Shown here one piece after another: positions 44,285 through 53,183 of a stretch of DNA of 64,000 nt (positions are counted from its first letter, which is position 1; each line of letters begins with the position of its first letter). Origin of the DNA: Myxococcus stipitatus (GTDB taxonomy: Bacteria > Myxococcota > Myxococcia > Myxococcales > Myxococcaceae); contig NZ_CP102770.1 in assembly GCF_038561935.1 (NCBI RefSeq), positions 7,254,001 to 7,318,000 of the forward strand, in the 5' to 3' direction. The notes beneath the pieces were generated by a model. The model had not been told where the DNA came from. It saw nothing but the letters and a program-made list of their open reading frames with translations, and searched no databases. The position numbers and the translations under genes are program-made.

Positions 44285-46225
44285 ATGAAGAGCACCCGCA
44301 GACGAATTCTCCTTCATGCGCTCCCCACCACCGCCGCCCTCCTGCTCACCCCCGCAGGGGCACAGGCCTCGGACGACACCAACATCCCCTCCTGGGACCG
44401 GATTCCCCGTCCCGCGGTCCGCCAGGACGGCTACCGCAACCGCATTGCCACGGAAATCAGCAACTTTGGGTGGAAGACCTTCCTTGGGGACCTCCACGTG
44501 CATTCCCGGGGACACACCTTCGGGCTCGTGCAGCCCAATGTGAACCGCTCCGAAGTCCATGACGCGGGCTATCTCTTCGGCTTCGACTTCCTCGCCATCA
44601 CCAACCACGCCACCTCATGGAGTGATGCGGACGAGGATGCCAGCATCTTCCAGTACAGCGACCAGGTCGATACCTTCGGCCAGCCGCAATACATGGGACT
44701 CAAGGGTTCGGAGGACTACGTCGGCCCGGACGACGTCGGCCACGCCACGAGCTTCAACCGCCCCCTCAAGAAGAACAGCAGCCTGAATGACTGGCATATC
44801 GCCATTCTGGACAAGTATTCGGCGGACCCGACCGCCAGCGTTCACGTCCAGCTCAACCATCCCGCGACTCCCGACCCATACTTTCAACTTCCCAGCACGA
44901 ACCAGCCAGGGCAGCCCACCTGGGTGAACTGGAACGCGACGACCATCGCGAAGGTCCGCGATGCCATCGCGCTGGCCGAGTACACCGGCCTCCCCTCCTA
45001 CTTCGAGCTCCTGAGGCGGGGCTTCCGGGTGGCCCCCACCTCCAACTCAGACCTGCACGCCGCCTTCCGGCAGGAGGTGGAGTTCGACCACAATCCGTTC
45101 AACGACATCTTCCTGGAGCGGGCCAACGGCCAGTGGGTGATGCCCTACTTCGAGGAGCCCGGTGTTCCGCGGGAGCTCATCTGGGGACACATCACGGCGC
45201 ACAACCGGACGGGCGTCGTCATGCCCTTCGGGACATCCTGGAACTATGAAAACTTCCTGACGGCGTTGCGCAACCGCTGGGTCTTCCGGACGGCCCACCC
45301 GCGCAGCTCGGGGTTCTTCATGAGCGGCGGGCTCCCCATGGGGAGCGAGATGACATTGCAGTCCACCTCGCCCCTGTCCTTCACGGTCTGGGGCACCACC
45401 CTGAATGCCCTGGCTGGGGATGGGACCCAGTGGACGAAGCTTGAGGTGTGGTCTCCCCACAGCCCCGACCAACCGCTCCATGTCGAGGAGTTCAACGACC
45501 CATCCCTCCTGAACCTGAAGCGGACCTTCTCCCTGATGCCCTATGAGTCCGTGTACGTCATCCGGCTGGAGCAGGCCATGGGCTCCGACGTGCTGATGGC
45601 GCCCGTGTGGATCACCAATCCGCTCCCGAAGCCCACCATCGACTTCAACACCAGCACCACCCAGGTCCAGCGCGGCGCTCAAATCCCCATCATGAGCATC
45701 AACGGCGTGTCTGGCTCCTACATCGTCCAGCGCGCCAACCGGGCTGAGGGTCCGCAAGACTGGCGAACGGTCAAGACGACCACCCAGCCGGTCCACTTCA
45801 TCGACACCACACACCTCCCCAAGCGCTCCTGGTGGAGGGTGATTGACAGCGCCCCCCCCAACGCCGCCACCAACGTGGTGATGCTGACCGTCACCGACGC
45901 CCTCGATGTGACCCTCCCGCCTCCGGTGGACCCGCCCACCGAGGCCGGAACCGTCGCGCTCCACTGGAATCACACCACTCCCATCCGCGCCGCCTATTAC
46001 GTCTCCCGGGACAATGGCTGGAATTGGACGAAGGTGGACGAGGAGGTCCATTCGCTGAATGGACGGGCCTGGCGCTTCAAGTCGTGGCAATGGGGGGACG
46101 ACACGGTGATGATCAAGGTCGTGGACACGGCGAATGCCAGCCTCTTCGGGTCCACGACGCCATTCCCAGCCAAGACCCGGGCTCCGGACTGGTTCCCCGC
46201 GCATGTCGCCAGCATGGCCTTGTAG
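44285..46225 (+). CDS. Secreted PHP-like metal-dependent hydrolase
   Basis: A 646-residue protein starting MKSTRRRILL (AAGGA nine bases upstream), with a signal peptide ending near PAGAQASD. The motif DLHVHS at 69-74, the segment LAITNHA and a later SNSDLHAAF are those of the PHP superfamily, which bind metals and hydrolyse phosphoesters; the family with DUF3604-like proteins is closest. The C-terminal 200 residues are beta-rich, with Trp- and Val-rich strands. The substrate is unknown. An in-frame upstream extension (from 44117) is rejected, because it lacks a ribosome site and precedes the signal peptide. Confidence 0.78.
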   Translation: MKSTRRRILLHALPTTAALLLTPAGAQASDDTNIPSWDRIPRPAVRQDGYRNRIATEISNFGWKTFLGDLHVHSRGHTFGLVQPNVNRSEVHDAGYLFGFDFLAITNHATSWSDADEDASIFQYSDQVDTFGQPQYMGLKGSEDYVGPDDVGHATSFNRPLKKNSSLNDWHIAILDKYSADPTASVHVQLNHPATPDPYFQLPSTNQPGQPTWVNWNATTIAKVRDAIALAEYTGLPSYFELLRRGFRVAPTSNSDLHAAFRQEVEFDHNPFNDIFLERANGQWVMPYFEEPGVPRELIWGHITAHNRTGVVMPFGTSWNYENFLTALRNRWVFRTAHPRSSGFFMSGGLPMGSEMTLQSTSPLSFTVWGTTLNALAGDGTQWTKLEVWSPHSPDQPLHVEEFNDPSLLNLKRTFSLMPYESVYVIRLEQAMGSDVLMAPVWITNPLPKPTIDFNTSTTQVQRGAQIPIMSINGVSGSYIVQRANRAEGPQDWRTVKTTTQPVHFIDTTHLPKRSWWRVIDSAPPNAATNVVMLTVTDALDVTLPPPVDPPTEAGTVALHWNHTTPIRAAYYVSRDNGWNWTKVDEEVHSLNGRAWRFKSWQWGDDTVMIKVVDTANASLFGSTTPFPAKTRAPDWFPAHVASMAL

Positions 46226-46310
46226 CTGCGAGGCGGAGGCGGCGCGAGGGTCCAAACCCTGACGGTGGGTGTGCGAGGCCATTGGCTTCACGTCGGAAGC
46301 GTGGGCCAAG

Positions 46311-47330
46311 ATGGACCGCATGACTACACCCACCGTGCATCCCGCGCAGCGCATCGTCGACCTGGGCTTTGGCTTCATCCTCTCCGGCGCGCTGTCCTCC
46401 GTGGCGGAGCTAGGCGTCGCGGACAAGCTGGTACAGGGGCCTCGGAGTGCCGCCTCGCTCGCGGAGGAGCTGGGCGTCCATGCCCAGTCCCTGTACCGGG
46501 TCCTCCGGCTGCTCGCGAGCGTGGAGGTGTTCTCCGAGGATGAAGCGGGCCTCTTCTCGCTGACTCCCGCCGCCGAGTACCTGCGCGGCGATGCCCCCGG
46601 TTCCCTGCGCGCCGCGGTGCGGATGCTCACGCAGCGCATCTTCTGGGCCCCCACCGGGGAGCTGGTCGACACGGTCCGCTCAGGACAGACGCCATTCGAC
46701 CGCATCTTCGGCAAGCCCTTCTTCGACTACCTCAACCACGACCCCGCCCAGGGCGCCGTCTTCCACCAGGGCATGTCCAGCCTCTCCGACCTGGAGAACG
46801 GCGCCATCGCCGCCAGCTATGACTTCACGAGGCTGGGCAGCGTGGTGGACGTGGGCGGTGGGCACGGGGGCTTCCTCATCGAGGTGCTCAAGCTCGCGCC
46901 CCAGGTGCGCGGTGTCCTCTTCGACCATGGACAGGTGCTCGCGGGCTCGCGCATCGCCCAGGCGGGGTTCTCCGAGCGGTGTGCCCTGGTGGAGGGAGAC
47001 TTCTTCCAGGCCGTCCCCAAGGGCGCCGAGGCCTACGTCCTCAAGCGCATCCTCCATGACTGGAACGACGAGACGTGCGTCCGCATCCTCCGCAACTGCC
47101 GCGAGGCCATGGCGGAAGGCGGGCGTGTCCTCGTCCTCGACACCGTCATTCCTCCGGGCAACGCGCCGCACGGAGGCAAGGTGCTGGACGTGATGATGCT
47201 GGCGTCACTGCCAGGACGGGAGCGCACCGAGGAGGACTTCCGCAAGCTCTTCGCTCAGGCGGGGCTGAAGCTCTCGCGCATCCTCCCCACGCCCAGCGCC
47301 CTGAGCATCACGGAGGCGGTCGCGGCCTGA
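46311..47330 (+). CDS. SAM-dependent O-methyltransferase (family 2 type)
   Basis: A 339-residue protein; starts at 46311 or 46320 are both plausible. Residues 15-95 are a winged-helix dimerisation domain (AELGVADKLVQGPRSAASLAEEL) typical of plant-type and bacterial O-methyltransferases of the hydroxyneurosporene methyltransferase class. The SAM motif is VVDVGGGHGGFLIEVL, followed by FDHGQVL, VEGDFF and a catalytic His in LKRILHDWND. The acceptor is probably a phenol or similar hydroxyl (inference). No biosynthetic cluster surrounds it. Confidence 0.88.
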   Translation: MDRMTTPTVHPAQRIVDLGFGFILSGALSSVAELGVADKLVQGPRSAASLAEELGVHAQSLYRVLRLLASVEVFSEDEAGLFSLTPAAEYLRGDAPGSLRAAVRMLTQRIFWAPTGELVDTVRSGQTPFDRIFGKPFFDYLNHDPAQGAVFHQGMSSLSDLENGAIAASYDFTRLGSVVDVGGGHGGFLIEVLKLAPQVRGVLFDHGQVLAGSRIAQAGFSERCALVEGDFFQAVPKGAEAYVLKRILHDWNDETCVRILRNCREAMAEGGRVLVLDTVIPPGNAPHGGKVLDVMMLASLPGRERTEEDFRKLFAQAGLKLSRILPTPSALSITEAVAA

Positions 47331-47408
47331 GGTCCCCGCTGAAGAAAAATCCGAGGCCCTGAATCCTTTCGGGCGCGACGTGACTTCTCCTCGTACAAGG
47401 AGGACGTC

Positions 47409-47624
47409 ATGAAGCGAAATGTGGGGAATCTGGAGCGGCTGTTCAGGGCCTTGGGGGGCGTGGGGTTGCTGGTGTGTGCGGTCATGGCACCGCTTCCGTT
47501 GGCGGTCCGGCTCGCGGCCTGCGGAGGGCTGGGGGTGTATCTGCTCTTCACGGCCCTGGCGGGGAGCTGCCTGGGTTATGCGCTGATGGGGCGCTCGACG
47601 TGCCCCCTTGAGCCTGGACGTTGA
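47409..47624 (+). CDS. DUF2892 (YgaP-like) two-helix membrane protein
   Basis: A 71-residue protein with AAGGAGG before the ATG. Two hydrophobic helices and the N-terminal MKRNVGNLERLFRALGGVGLL are those of the small DUF2892 family, often found with rhodanese or oxidant-response genes. Its stop overlaps the sigma factor start by one base, so the two are translationally coupled. It may act in the membrane signalling of the sigma factor (inference). Confidence 0.82.
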   Translation: MKRNVGNLERLFRALGGVGLLVCAVMAPLPLAVRLAACGGLGVYLLFTALAGSCLGYALMGRSTCPLEPGR

Positions 47625-48193
47625 TGGGCGCCGCACACACAGAGCTGCTCGCCGCCGCGGCAAGGGGGGATGACGAAGCCCTTGCCGCGTTGGTGCGTGC
47701 GTATCACGACCGGGTGTACCGGTTCGGCCTGCGGGTGTGCCGGGACGGGTACGATGCGGACGATGCCGTCCAGGAGGCCTTCACGAAGCTCGCGAGGCGC
47801 CCCGAGGTGCAGCGAGATGCTGGCGTCCTCTCGTGGCTGATGAGTGTGGTGCGTCATGCGTGCCTGCGGATGCTCCGCCCCTTCGTCCGCGAGCGGCGGG
47901 CCCTGGGCGCGGAGCCCGAGGGGGAGGCGGTCCTCGAATCCGAGGCGGTCGACCCACAGCAGGCGCTCGAGCGATGGGAGCTCATCCAGGCCGTCCATGC
48001 GGCCATCGCGAGCCTCGCCCCCGTCTACCGAGAGGTGCTCATCATGCGAGACCTCGAGGGCCTGTCCGGCGACGAGGTCTGCAAGGCCCTGGGGTTGGAG
48101 CTGGCCACCATGAAGACCCGGCTGCACCGGGCCCGGGGGCAGCTGCGCGAGGAGCTGCTCCGACGTGGCGCGTGGCATCGACCCGAGGGGTGA
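47624..48193 (+). CDS. ECF-type sigma factor
   Basis: A 189-residue RNA polymerase sigma factor of the extracytoplasmic function class. Region 2 is EALAALVRAYHDRVYRFGLR with the DADDAVQEAF segment, and region 4 is APVYREVLIMRDLEGLSGDE followed by the TRLHRARGQLRE helix-turn-helix. ATG 47624 overlaps the DUF2892 stop. No recognisable anti-sigma gene follows; the next gene is a sirtuin on the same strand. The partner DUF2892 protein is the only candidate for a membrane regulator here. Confidence 0.9.
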   Translation: MGAAHTELLAAAARGDDEALAALVRAYHDRVYRFGLRVCRDGYDADDAVQEAFTKLARRPEVQRDAGVLSWLMSVVRHACLRMLRPFVRERRALGAEPEGEAVLESEAVDPQQALERWELIQAVHAAIASLAPVYREVLIMRDLEGLSGDEVCKALGLELATMKTRLHRARGQLREELLRRGAWHRPEG

Positions 48194-48272
48194 CACCCCG
48201 CGGGCGGACACGGGCAACAAAGAGCGTCATGCTCCAATCCATCGAGCGTCCGTGGCGTCGAGGAGACCCGCG

Positions 48273-49091
48273 ATGAAGCCTTCAGGAGTCGATGCCCTTG
48301 TCGCCGCCGCCCGTGGAGCCCCCGCCGAGTCCGTGCTCGTCGTCACGGGCGCTGGCATCAGCCTGGCCAGCGGCATTCCGACGTTTCGAGGAACAGACCC
48401 CGGCGCGGTGTGGGCGAACGAGGTCATGGAGAAGGGGACGCGGGCCTTCTTCAAGCGGGCGCCTGACGAGTCCTGGCAGATCTACCTGCGCCGCTTCGAG
48501 CTGGCGCGAGGCGCGCGGCCGAACCCCGCACACCTGGCGTTGGTCGAGTGGGAGGCGTGGCAGGAGCGACAGGGCCGGGGCTTCGCCCTCGTCACGCAGA
48601 ACGTCGACTCCCTGCACGAGCGGGCTGGGAGTCGGGCGTTGGTGAAGGTGCACGGGAGCCTCGACAAGGCACGGTGCACCGCGCGGGGGTGCAAGCTGGG
48701 ACCTCCGAGAGGCACGGTGCCGCTCGAGTCGGTGGACTTCGGGGCCTTTCATGCGGACCCACGCCCGGAGACCTTGCCGCGCGGCCCTGTCTGCGACAGC
48801 CGGCTGCGGCCGCACATCCTCTGGTTCGATGAGAACTACACCGAGCACGAGGGCTACGAAATCGAGCGCGTGTTCGCACTGGCGCGGCAGGCCCGGCTGG
48901 TCGTCTTCGTCGGGACCTCGTTCTCGGTGGGGGTGACGGAGCACATCCGTGCCATCGCGGGGAAACGTGACGCTCGCATGTTCAGCATCGACCCGGCCAA
49001 CGCGACTCCGGCCAAGAACATCGAAACGGTGACGGCACGCGCGGAGGACCTGCTGCCGGAGCTGGTGCAATTCCTTTCCTCGAAAGGCTGA
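48273..49091 (+). CDS. Sirtuin-type NAD-dependent deacylase
   Basis: A 272-residue Sir2-family protein starting MKPSGVDALV with AGGAG eight bases upstream. Motifs: GAGISLASGIPTFRG (NAD-binding), TQNVDSLHERAG and VHGS with the catalytic His. The zinc finger is incomplete: two cysteines in CTARGC and one in GPVCDSRLRP, where the usual fourth Cys is missing (C-D-S instead of CxxC). It may bind zinc with three ligands or be altered. The role is protein deacylation, possibly metabolic. The gene lies 79 bases after the sigma factor. Confidence 0.87.
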   Translation: MKPSGVDALVAAARGAPAESVLVVTGAGISLASGIPTFRGTDPGAVWANEVMEKGTRAFFKRAPDESWQIYLRRFELARGARPNPAHLALVEWEAWQERQGRGFALVTQNVDSLHERAGSRALVKVHGSLDKARCTARGCKLGPPRGTVPLESVDFGAFHADPRPETLPRGPVCDSRLRPHILWFDENYTEHEGYEIERVFALARQARLVVFVGTSFSVGVTEHIRAIAGKRDARMFSIDPANATPAKNIETVTARAEDLLPELVQFLSSKG

Positions 49092-49141
49092 GCCACGAAA
49101 ACCCTGACAATGGCTGTCTGCTTGTAGTCAGGGCCATTCTC

Positions 49142-49702
49142 TATCTTGCGTCCGGCCGCGGCCTTTTCCTGGAGGATGCGACTGGAGACACCTACCTCCG
49201 TCTCTACAGCCCCAACGGCACGCAGGTGGCCTTCAGTGACAACGCCTGCGCTGGGGGGGCGCACTTCGTCTACACCGTGCCGGCGGGCGCCGAGGGCAAC
49301 GACCAGCTCCGCGCTGGCTGCGCTTCGAATACCCGCTGCACGGGCACCGTGGCTTGGACGCTCAACCCGCCGACGCCGGGGTCAGGGACACTCGTCTACC
49401 ACGCGAGCAACACCCACAGCGCCAGTGTGGGCACGGTGAACAAAGTCCTCATCGTGACGGCCGGACAGCCCCTCACGCTGGGAACCTGCGGGGTGACGGG
49501 CGCGACGTTCTCCGGTGACACCTACCTGCGGCTCTTCGGCCCGACTGGCCAGCAGGTCGCGTTCAGCGATGACGCATGTGGAGGCGTGGGGTCGAACTTC
49601 GTCTACACGGTCCCGCTGACTGGCGCCGGGAGCTACCAGCTCCGGGCCGGGTGCTACTCCAACAACACCTGCGGAGGCACCGTGGCCTGGACCCTCCGAT
49701 AG
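49142..49702 (+). pseudogene. 5'-truncated repeat protein (PPC-like), two repeats left
   Basis: The frame to TAG 49700-49702 encodes two similar units of about 60-75 residues: GDTYLRLYSPNGTQVAFSDN ... TVAWTL and GDTYLRLFGPTGQQVAFSDD ... TVAWTLR, each with a Cys pair. They resemble pre-peptidase C-terminal (PPC) type domains of secreted proteins. No usable start or signal peptide precedes them; the frame simply runs back into the sirtuin end. The gene seems to have lost its N-terminal part. An internal GTG at 49226 could start only a fragment. Confidence 0.6.
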
Positions 49703-49717
49703 CGTGGCGGTGACTCC

Positions 49718-49737
49718 ACCCCTCCCCCGGGAGGGGT
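49718..49737 (+). promoter_or_regulatory. Dyad covering the ribosome site of the PLD/helicase cassette
   Basis: Nine-base arms (49718-49726 and 49729-49737) flank a two-base centre, CC. The right arm GGGAGGGGT is the Shine-Dalgarno of the next gene, so either a protein operator or an RNA fold here could block translation. Confidence 0.45.
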
Positions 49738-51123
49738 ATGGCGGACTCGATGTCCGGCAGGGAGACTCGCGCTACCCTGCCGGCACTCGAGGCCATGCTC
49801 TCCCAACCCTTCCTGACCCAGCTCGACTCTCGCGCCGCCATCAAGGGGTCGAGAGATCCTCTCGGTGTCCAGTCCCTCTGGTCCCGGCTCGGGCGCCACG
49901 TCGTCGCGAACCTGACGACGGTGAGCACCTCGGTGAGAGACTTCACCGTCCTCCTGCTCGGGCACTACTTCGTCGAACGTGTCGCCGACGCAGGCGGCTC
50001 CGAGGGGGACCTCGCGACCTTCCTGAAGTGGGAGCAGCTGGCCGCGTACGCCCGCACCCTCGTCAACGAGGACCGGAGCTACCGCGGCACCGAGCGGGTG
50101 GCCCGACGACTCGCGGAGGGAGAGCGCATCCACCTGGGCACCGACTCGGGCGCGCAGATTCTCGGCAACCAGCGCATCTACGGGCTCTGGGGTCTCTACA
50201 CCGTGCCCGCCCGCGCCTCCCGTCTCCTCGAAGGCGAGCCCACACGGCTCACCCCGGACGCCCGAGACGCCGTGGAGCGACACCTGCTCCCCCTGCTCGA
50301 ACAACAAGGTGCCCGCACGGTGTCCGGCATCATCGACCGCCTGCGCGCCCCCCGCCATCCGCTCGATTACCGCGAGCACTCTCGCGACGCGCCCATCCTC
50401 AAGGGCATTGGCGCCATCCTGAAGAAGGTCCGCGCGGGGGAACGCCAGCTCTACCGGGAGCATCTCCTCCACGGAGGCCCCGCGGACCTCGATGCGTCGC
50501 GCGGAACCCGAGGCCAGCAGCGCCTGTTCGCGGAGCTGCTCACGGAGACCTTGGAGGACGAGGACTGGGTCCTCACCCCCAAGAGCCTCGAAGCCCTCTC
50601 ACATCGCGCGATGAAGCGCGGAGAGCTGGGCGAGCAGCTCGCGGCCAGCCTCGACCGCATTCGCACCATGGAGCTCTTGTTCGCCCCCGCCGTGGCACTC
50701 TTCGAGCACCTGCTCGGCTGTCATGAACAAGCCCCCTCGGCGATTGCCTCGAGCGTGCGCAAGCACTGGGGCACCGCCCCGCGAGGCACCCTCAACCTCG
50801 AGGCGATACGAAAGCTGGAGCCCGAGCTGCGAACCCCCGGCGACGACGACTCCAGCCAGCGCTGGCTCCGCCTCGCCGAGTCCCTCCATGCGAGCCAATA
50901 CGAAGAAGCCCTCCACCAGCTCATGTCGCAGAATGAAGCCGTGATGAAGGCCCGTGGAGCGGCGGCCTGGACCACGCTCAAGAATGGCAAGCTCCACGTG
51001 CGGCTCCGGGATGAGCACCTGGGCCGGCTCCCCGACGCCAAGGCCCTGCCGAGCTACTGGCGCCATGCCTACTTCATCGAGGCGCTGAGGAACGTCGCAG
51101 CCGACCTCCGAGGCACGCCATGA
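49738..51123 (+). CDS. Unknown protein, first gene of PLD/helicase cassette
   Basis: A 461-residue soluble protein. The start is 49738, or 49750 given ribosome-site spacing. The early segment AIKGSRDPLGVQSLWSRLGR followed by LTTVSTSVRDFTVLLLGHYF resembles a protein type seen beside PLD nucleases and SNF2-like helicases; DUF6361-like is my closest recollection and is unproven. The C-terminal half is helical and no catalytic motif stands out. Its stop overlaps the next start (ATGA). It may recognise or license the nuclease and helicase. Confidence 0.72.
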   Translation: MADSMSGRETRATLPALEAMLSQPFLTQLDSRAAIKGSRDPLGVQSLWSRLGRHVVANLTTVSTSVRDFTVLLLGHYFVERVADAGGSEGDLATFLKWEQLAAYARTLVNEDRSYRGTERVARRLAEGERIHLGTDSGAQILGNQRIYGLWGLYTVPARASRLLEGEPTRLTPDARDAVERHLLPLLEQQGARTVSGIIDRLRAPRHPLDYREHSRDAPILKGIGAILKKVRAGERQLYREHLLHGGPADLDASRGTRGQQRLFAELLTETLEDEDWVLTPKSLEALSHRAMKRGELGEQLAASLDRIRTMELLFAPAVALFEHLLGCHEQAPSAIASSVRKHWGTAPRGTLNLEAIRKLEPELRTPGDDDSSQRWLRLAESLHASQYEEALHQLMSQNEAVMKARGAAAWTTLKNGKLHVRLRDEHLGRLPDAKALPSYWRHAYFIEALRNVAADLRGTP

Positions 51124-53183
51124 GCAACCTTCCGCGCTCGGTCCTCTCCGAGCACTTCCTGGAGCGAATGAAGGGACGAAGGCTCATCTCGGCCCTCTTC
51201 ACCACCTTCCGCTTCGAGCCCGGCTTCTTCGAGGCCGAAGTCCTCCCCATCTTCTTCGACATCGCCCTCAGCCACGCGCCCGCCATCAAGCTCGTTCAGT
51301 TGGAAGAAGCGCTCCGCCCGCTGTCCGGGAGCATCGCCGTCTACTACGACGCGCACGGCCTCGTGCCCGAGGGGGGCACGGCGAGGCTCGACCTCCGCCG
51401 CATCCCCATTCGACATCCCACGGGCATCTTCCATCCCAAGAATGTCCTCGCGCTCGTCGAGGACGTGGAGCCCGGCCCGGACGGCAAGCACGCCAGGACC
51501 CTGCTCTGTGGATGCGCGTCGGCCAACCTCACGCGCGCGGGTTGGTGGGAGAACGTGGAGGCGGCCCATGTCGAGGAGGTTGATGAAGGCGCTCCGTCCC
51601 CCTTGCGCACCTCGCTCCTGCGATACCTCGATGCGCTGGTCAGTGCCGCCGAGGGGCGTCGCGTGAACGACGAACTCCGAGCCACCCATGGAGCCGTCCG
51701 CGACCTCCGCGAGTTCCTGCGTGGCACGACTCAACAGGAGGAGACGTTTGCCGATGTCCGGCTCCTTCCCAGCTTCCACCAGGGGGAAGCCTCCCTTCCC
51801 GACTTCCTCGAGGACGCCACGGGAAAGCTCCTCCGTGGGCTTTGCCTCGAAGTCATCTCTCCTTACTTCGACGAAGGAGGCGAGTCGGCACCGCTCACGG
51901 ACCTCCTGTCGCGCTTCACACCTCGGGAGACGCGCGTGTTCCTCCCTCGGAATGACCGGGGAGAAGCCCTGTGCTCCGAGCAGCTGTTCACCTGGCTGAG
52001 CGCACTGCCGGACGTGAGCTGGGGGACGCTGCCCTCGGACCTGTTGCGGCTGGGCAAGTCCGAGGATGCGCGGCAGCGCACGGTCCACGCGAAGGTCTAT
52101 CGCTTCTTCGAGCCCAAGCGCCGCGGACGCGAGTTCATCTTCGTCGGCTCACCGAATCTGACGACCGCGGCCTTTCGCCTCACGGGGCGCGGCGGCAATT
52201 GGGAGACGGGCTTCCTCGTCGAGGTCACCTCCGAGTCCCGTCCCGACTGGTGGCTGGAGACCGAGACCCGACGGCCACCGGTCTTCTCGCCTCGGGAGGA
52301 AACAGAAGGCGCCGCGACGGATGGCGGCACGAAGCTCATGCTGCGCTTTCACTGGGACACCCAAGCGGCCTTCGCGTTCTGGGCGGACACGACGCCCTCT
52401 CCCGCGTTGTCCGTGAGAAACGGCGGCGTCTCCCTGCTGGAGCTCTCCAACCTCGCGCCTCGGACCTGGGTTCCCCTCGATGCCACGCAGGCGCAACAGC
52501 TGGAGACGACCCTTCATGCCACCTCGCTCCTCGAGGTGGTGGGTGAAAGACCCCAACCCGGATTCCTCCTCGTGCAGGAAGAAGGGATGTTCAAGCGCCC
52601 CTCGCTGCTGCTCGACCTCAGCGCCGCGGATATCCTCCGCTACTGGGCGCTGCTCACCGTCGAGCAGCGCGCGGCCTTCATCGAGGCCCGGGCCCACATC
52701 ACGGGCGATGACGACCCGCTCATCACCCGGCTGGCGCCGCTGCCCACCGAAGTCACGCTGTTCGACCGCTTCGCCGGCATCTTCCATGCCTTCGAGTGCC
52801 TGGACAAACACGTCCGGGAGGCGCTCGGGCAGAAGCGGACCCGCGAGGCCGACTACCGCCTGTTCGGCAAGAAGTACGACTCGCTGGGCAGTCTGCTCGA
52901 GCGCGTCCTGAAGGACTCGCGCGCGGGCAAGGGAGAGCGCGTCGACCACTACGTCGTCACCCTGTGCGCGAAGCAGCTGCTGCGCGAGCTGGGCCGGGCG
53001 CATCCCGAGTACTGGGCGGAGCATCGCGACGACGTCCGTGCGCTCGAGGCCCAGTTGGCGGAAGCGGCGCCCCTACGAGAGGCCCTGGCCAGCGGGAACG
53101 CGGAGATGCCAGCCTTCCTCGACTGGTTCGAGCGGTGGTTCATCCAACGCGCGGAAGCTCTTCCCGAGGAGGAGCAGTCATGA
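51120..53183 (+). CDS. Phospholipase D-type nuclease
   Basis: A 687-residue protein that overlaps both neighbours by ATGA. Two HKD-like motifs are present. The first is FHPKN (His105, Lys107) with the downstream CASANLTRAG. The second is VHAKVY (His323, Lys325) with FVGSPNLTTAAF. This is the usual two-motif PLD pair, which forms one active site for phosphodiester cleavage. PLD nucleases serve in several phage-defence systems, for example DrmC of DISARM. The remaining C-terminal part (about 420-687) is alpha/beta without a recognised motif. Confidence 0.87.
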   Translation: MSNLPRSVLSEHFLERMKGRRLISALFTTFRFEPGFFEAEVLPIFFDIALSHAPAIKLVQLEEALRPLSGSIAVYYDAHGLVPEGGTARLDLRRIPIRHPTGIFHPKNVLALVEDVEPGPDGKHARTLLCGCASANLTRAGWWENVEAAHVEEVDEGAPSPLRTSLLRYLDALVSAAEGRRVNDELRATHGAVRDLREFLRGTTQQEETFADVRLLPSFHQGEASLPDFLEDATGKLLRGLCLEVISPYFDEGGESAPLTDLLSRFTPRETRVFLPRNDRGEALCSEQLFTWLSALPDVSWGTLPSDLLRLGKSEDARQRTVHAKVYRFFEPKRRGREFIFVGSPNLTTAAFRLTGRGGNWETGFLVEVTSESRPDWWLETETRRPPVFSPREETEGAATDGGTKLMLRFHWDTQAAFAFWADTTPSPALSVRNGGVSLLELSNLAPRTWVPLDATQAQQLETTLHATSLLEVVGERPQPGFLLVQEEGMFKRPSLLLDLSAADILRYWALLTVEQRAAFIEARAHITGDDDPLITRLAPLPTEVTLFDRFAGIFHAFECLDKHVREALGQKRTREADYRLFGKKYDSLGSLLERVLKDSRAGKGERVDHYVVTLCAKQLLRELGRAHPEYWAEHRDDVRALEAQLAEAAPLREALASGNAEMPAFLDWFERWFIQRAEALPEEEQS

